A DNA stretch of 39,043 nucleotides from Chara braunii. Its lineage: Eukaryota > Streptophyta > Charophyceae > Charales > Characeae. A model generated the notes under the pieces. That model was not told the origin of the DNA. It saw nothing but the letters and a program-made list of their open reading frames with translations, and made no database searches. Each line of letters opens with the position of its first letter. The stretch's first letter is position 1. The stretch spans positions 333,184 to 372,226 of the forward strand of contig BFEA01000657.1 in NCBI GenBank assembly GCA_003427395.1, read 5' to 3'. Of this stretch, positions 37,640-39,043 are shown piece after piece. The translations under genes and the position numbers were made by a program.

Positions 37640-37992
37640 CTGTACTCCGGGCAAAAGGGAACAATGTTGCTGGGGTCACTACACTTTAGGCACTAATGGG
37701 CGTCGAGCCGGTGCTTCCACAGAGAATACTCCATGTTCATCTTCTCCCAAGGTTTGCCTTCTGCAAGCTCTGGGTGTGCTGGGTACGGCTTGCAACCCCT
37801 ACCTCTTCCCCCACGGAAGGGAGAACCACGTCCGCCTTGCGGGGAACCATTACCCTTATCTCCCGCATAGTAGCTTCCGCCGCTGCTACTCCCTTGAGCG
37901 GTGGGTGCTCTACCTCCACCTGTATGACAGCCTCCTCTACCTCGGCCTAGGTAGTTCCCTCCTTGGGCTACTTCGCTGCTGTTTTCCACTTC
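37640..37992 (-). pseudogene. Gag nucleocapsid region of an element 1 relative
   Basis: The minus frame 37989-37693 is rich in Gly, Arg and Ser (GGRGSPFRGGRGRGCKPYP). After a TAG it is followed by CLKCSDPSNIVPFCP at 37692-37651. This has zinc-knuckle spacing, but the His is replaced by Asn. RNA binding was the likely original role. Confidence 0.65.
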
Positions 37993-38139
37993 CAGTTCGT
38001 AATCTATATGTTTGTAGGGAAGTGACTAGAATCCCCCTTCCTCAAACGTGACTAGAAGGTTGTCTTTCCCCTTTATGTTTCCATATATGGCCTTGTTCTT
38101 CCATCGGCCTCATTTCTGCAAATCCTTCCAATAATGGCA

Positions 38140-38585
38140 ATAATTTGCCTCTTGGAGAGAATGCGCGGCCTGATCTACAGCAATCTTGATGAACTTCTCA
38201 TAGGTCATACATTCCTCCTTGGTACGGGGGTACAAACTGGTGCTAAGTGAATTGGGAATTGCTCTGGTGAAGTTATTCAGGATCTACCGCGATTTTGCTA
38301 GACTTCTCATTGGTCATACATTCCTCCTTGGTACGGGGGTACAAATTGGTGCTAAGGGGATTGGAAATTGCTGTGGCGAAGTTATTCAGGATTTGTTTGG
38401 GAGTTAGACCGTGACCTGGACACTGCAGCAACTCGTCCATAGTGGTGTTAAGTGCTGCAACGCTCTTCCACTTCCGGCCACTAATATTGAGGATCAGGTG
38501 CTCAAAACGTGAGGCCAGGTTCTCATCTTCGAACCTTTCCTTCAGGGCCTTCGTAAAGTTGCAGTGACTTGCGGAAGTCTGCTGC
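38140..38585 (-). pseudogene. Gag capsid-like region of an element 1 relative
   Basis: The minus strand reads FTKALKERFEDENLASRFEH, then KWKSVAALNTTMDELLQC, GLTPKQILNNFATAISNPLS and YPRTKEECMTNEK. It aligns with the element 1 capsid region. A 109-bp tandem duplication (38193-38301 and 38302 onward) is not a multiple of three and breaks the frame. Confidence 0.7.
38193..38410. repeat. 109-bp tandem duplication in gag
   Basis: Both copies contain GGTCATACATTCCTCCTTGG and GAAGTTATTCAGGAT. They differ at about eight positions. Confidence 0.9.
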
Positions 38586-39043
38586 CGAGTTTGTCTGCGA
38601 GGCTGTACACTAACCGTAGGGTTAGATTCGCAATTTTGTTTGGCTGAGGGCTAACCGAGTGACTGGCCTGTTGGCAAAAAGGCCCTAAACTAACCGAATC
38701 CCTACTACTACCCGAACTGCCTATAGCAGGCCCGGGCTACCCTAGGACAGACAGGCCCTAAGCAGCCTATACTGGTATACGATCCTATAGCCTATAGCCG
38801 GGTCCGGTAGAGGCCGAGAGGCCGAGAAACAGCAACGGTACCGGTAGGTCCAGTCAGTCCAATTTCGGTCTAGGCTAGTGTAGGAATCTATAAGGCTAGG
38901 AAGAAAACTGATAGTGGGACTTTTGGCTTTCATTTTTCGCATTCAGCATTGGTGGCCAACCAAGTTGAGCAGCGCTGAATGTCTGCAGTGGCACCGGAGA
39001 CATCAGCCGTGAGTGGAGCAGCCATAGCCCGCCACCTGAGACA
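38586..39043. other. Unassigned sequence at the window end
   Basis: No gene is supported. Many CCTATAG/GGCCTA-type short motifs (38700-38800) resemble the U3 of the element 2 and 3 LTRs, so it may be another LTR. An AGCAGCCATAGCC motif lies near 39021. Confidence 0.35.

Noticed and set aside
32741-39043. Further clathrin heavy chain exons
   Set aside because: I looked for the LVEFFGTLS and following conserved segments on the plus strand and did not find them.

Overview
The window is a repeat-dense eukaryotic genome segment with one recognisable host gene. Two exons at 27981-28115 and 32678-32740 encode consecutive parts of clathrin heavy chain, and the residues look closer to plant than to animal clathrin. 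Chromodomain-bearing Ty3/gypsy elements (chromoviruses), a LINE tail, MITE-like elements, a U6 snRNA-derived sequence and long GA/TC microsatellites fit a large streptophyte genome. A charophyte alga such as Chara is my best guess, but this is inference. Short-read assembly scars are present: an intact Nextera mate-pair junction adapter, a 53-bp duplication around a single N, and a 475-bp gap.

Layout. 1-1335: 3' end of a LINE on the minus strand, ending in a poly-A at the window edge. 2137-3287: a 1.15-kb element bounded by 32-bp terminal inverted repeats with TTAA ends, containing three copies of a smaller 22-bp-TIR hairpin element. 3375-12574: a decayed minus-strand chromovirus (element 1) with both LTRs, PBS, PPT, gag, protease, RT, RNase H, integrase and chromodomain; the adapter artefact lies in its gag. 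12575 to the gap: a plus-strand chromovirus (element 2) whose protease codons are split, right after the catalytic DSGA, by a 7.84-kb insertion (14577-22420). 26935-27409: assembly gap. 27410-39043: clathrin heavy chain exons and introns, with a 5'-truncated chromovirus (element 3, 29072 to about 32139) inside a 4.56-kb intron. Further downstream are an isolated LTR (35327-36299) and a minus-strand gag-protease fragment of another element-1 relative (37245-38600).

The most unusual content is inside the 7.84-kb insertion. It has no recognisable protein gene. It holds an array of 16 hairpins (16865-18276) that share one conserved loop, while their stem arms differ from copy to copy yet remain self-complementary. 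Just upstream are three odd-length perfect palindromes, three diverged 120-130 bp tandem repeats and a larger foldback. The insertion also carries a promoterless U6 snRNA-like sequence and a perfect 18-bp palindrome 11 bp inside its right end. I do not recognise this architecture.

No retroelement here looks autonomous. In element 2 all five stops in the pol frame are TGA or TAG where CGA or CAG would be expected, the signature of methylcytosine deamination, and its RT motif is YLNG. Element 1 has changed RNase H and integrase catalytic residues. Element 3 lacks gag, protease and RT. The only plausible functional host protein-coding sequence I can support is the clathrin heavy chain.
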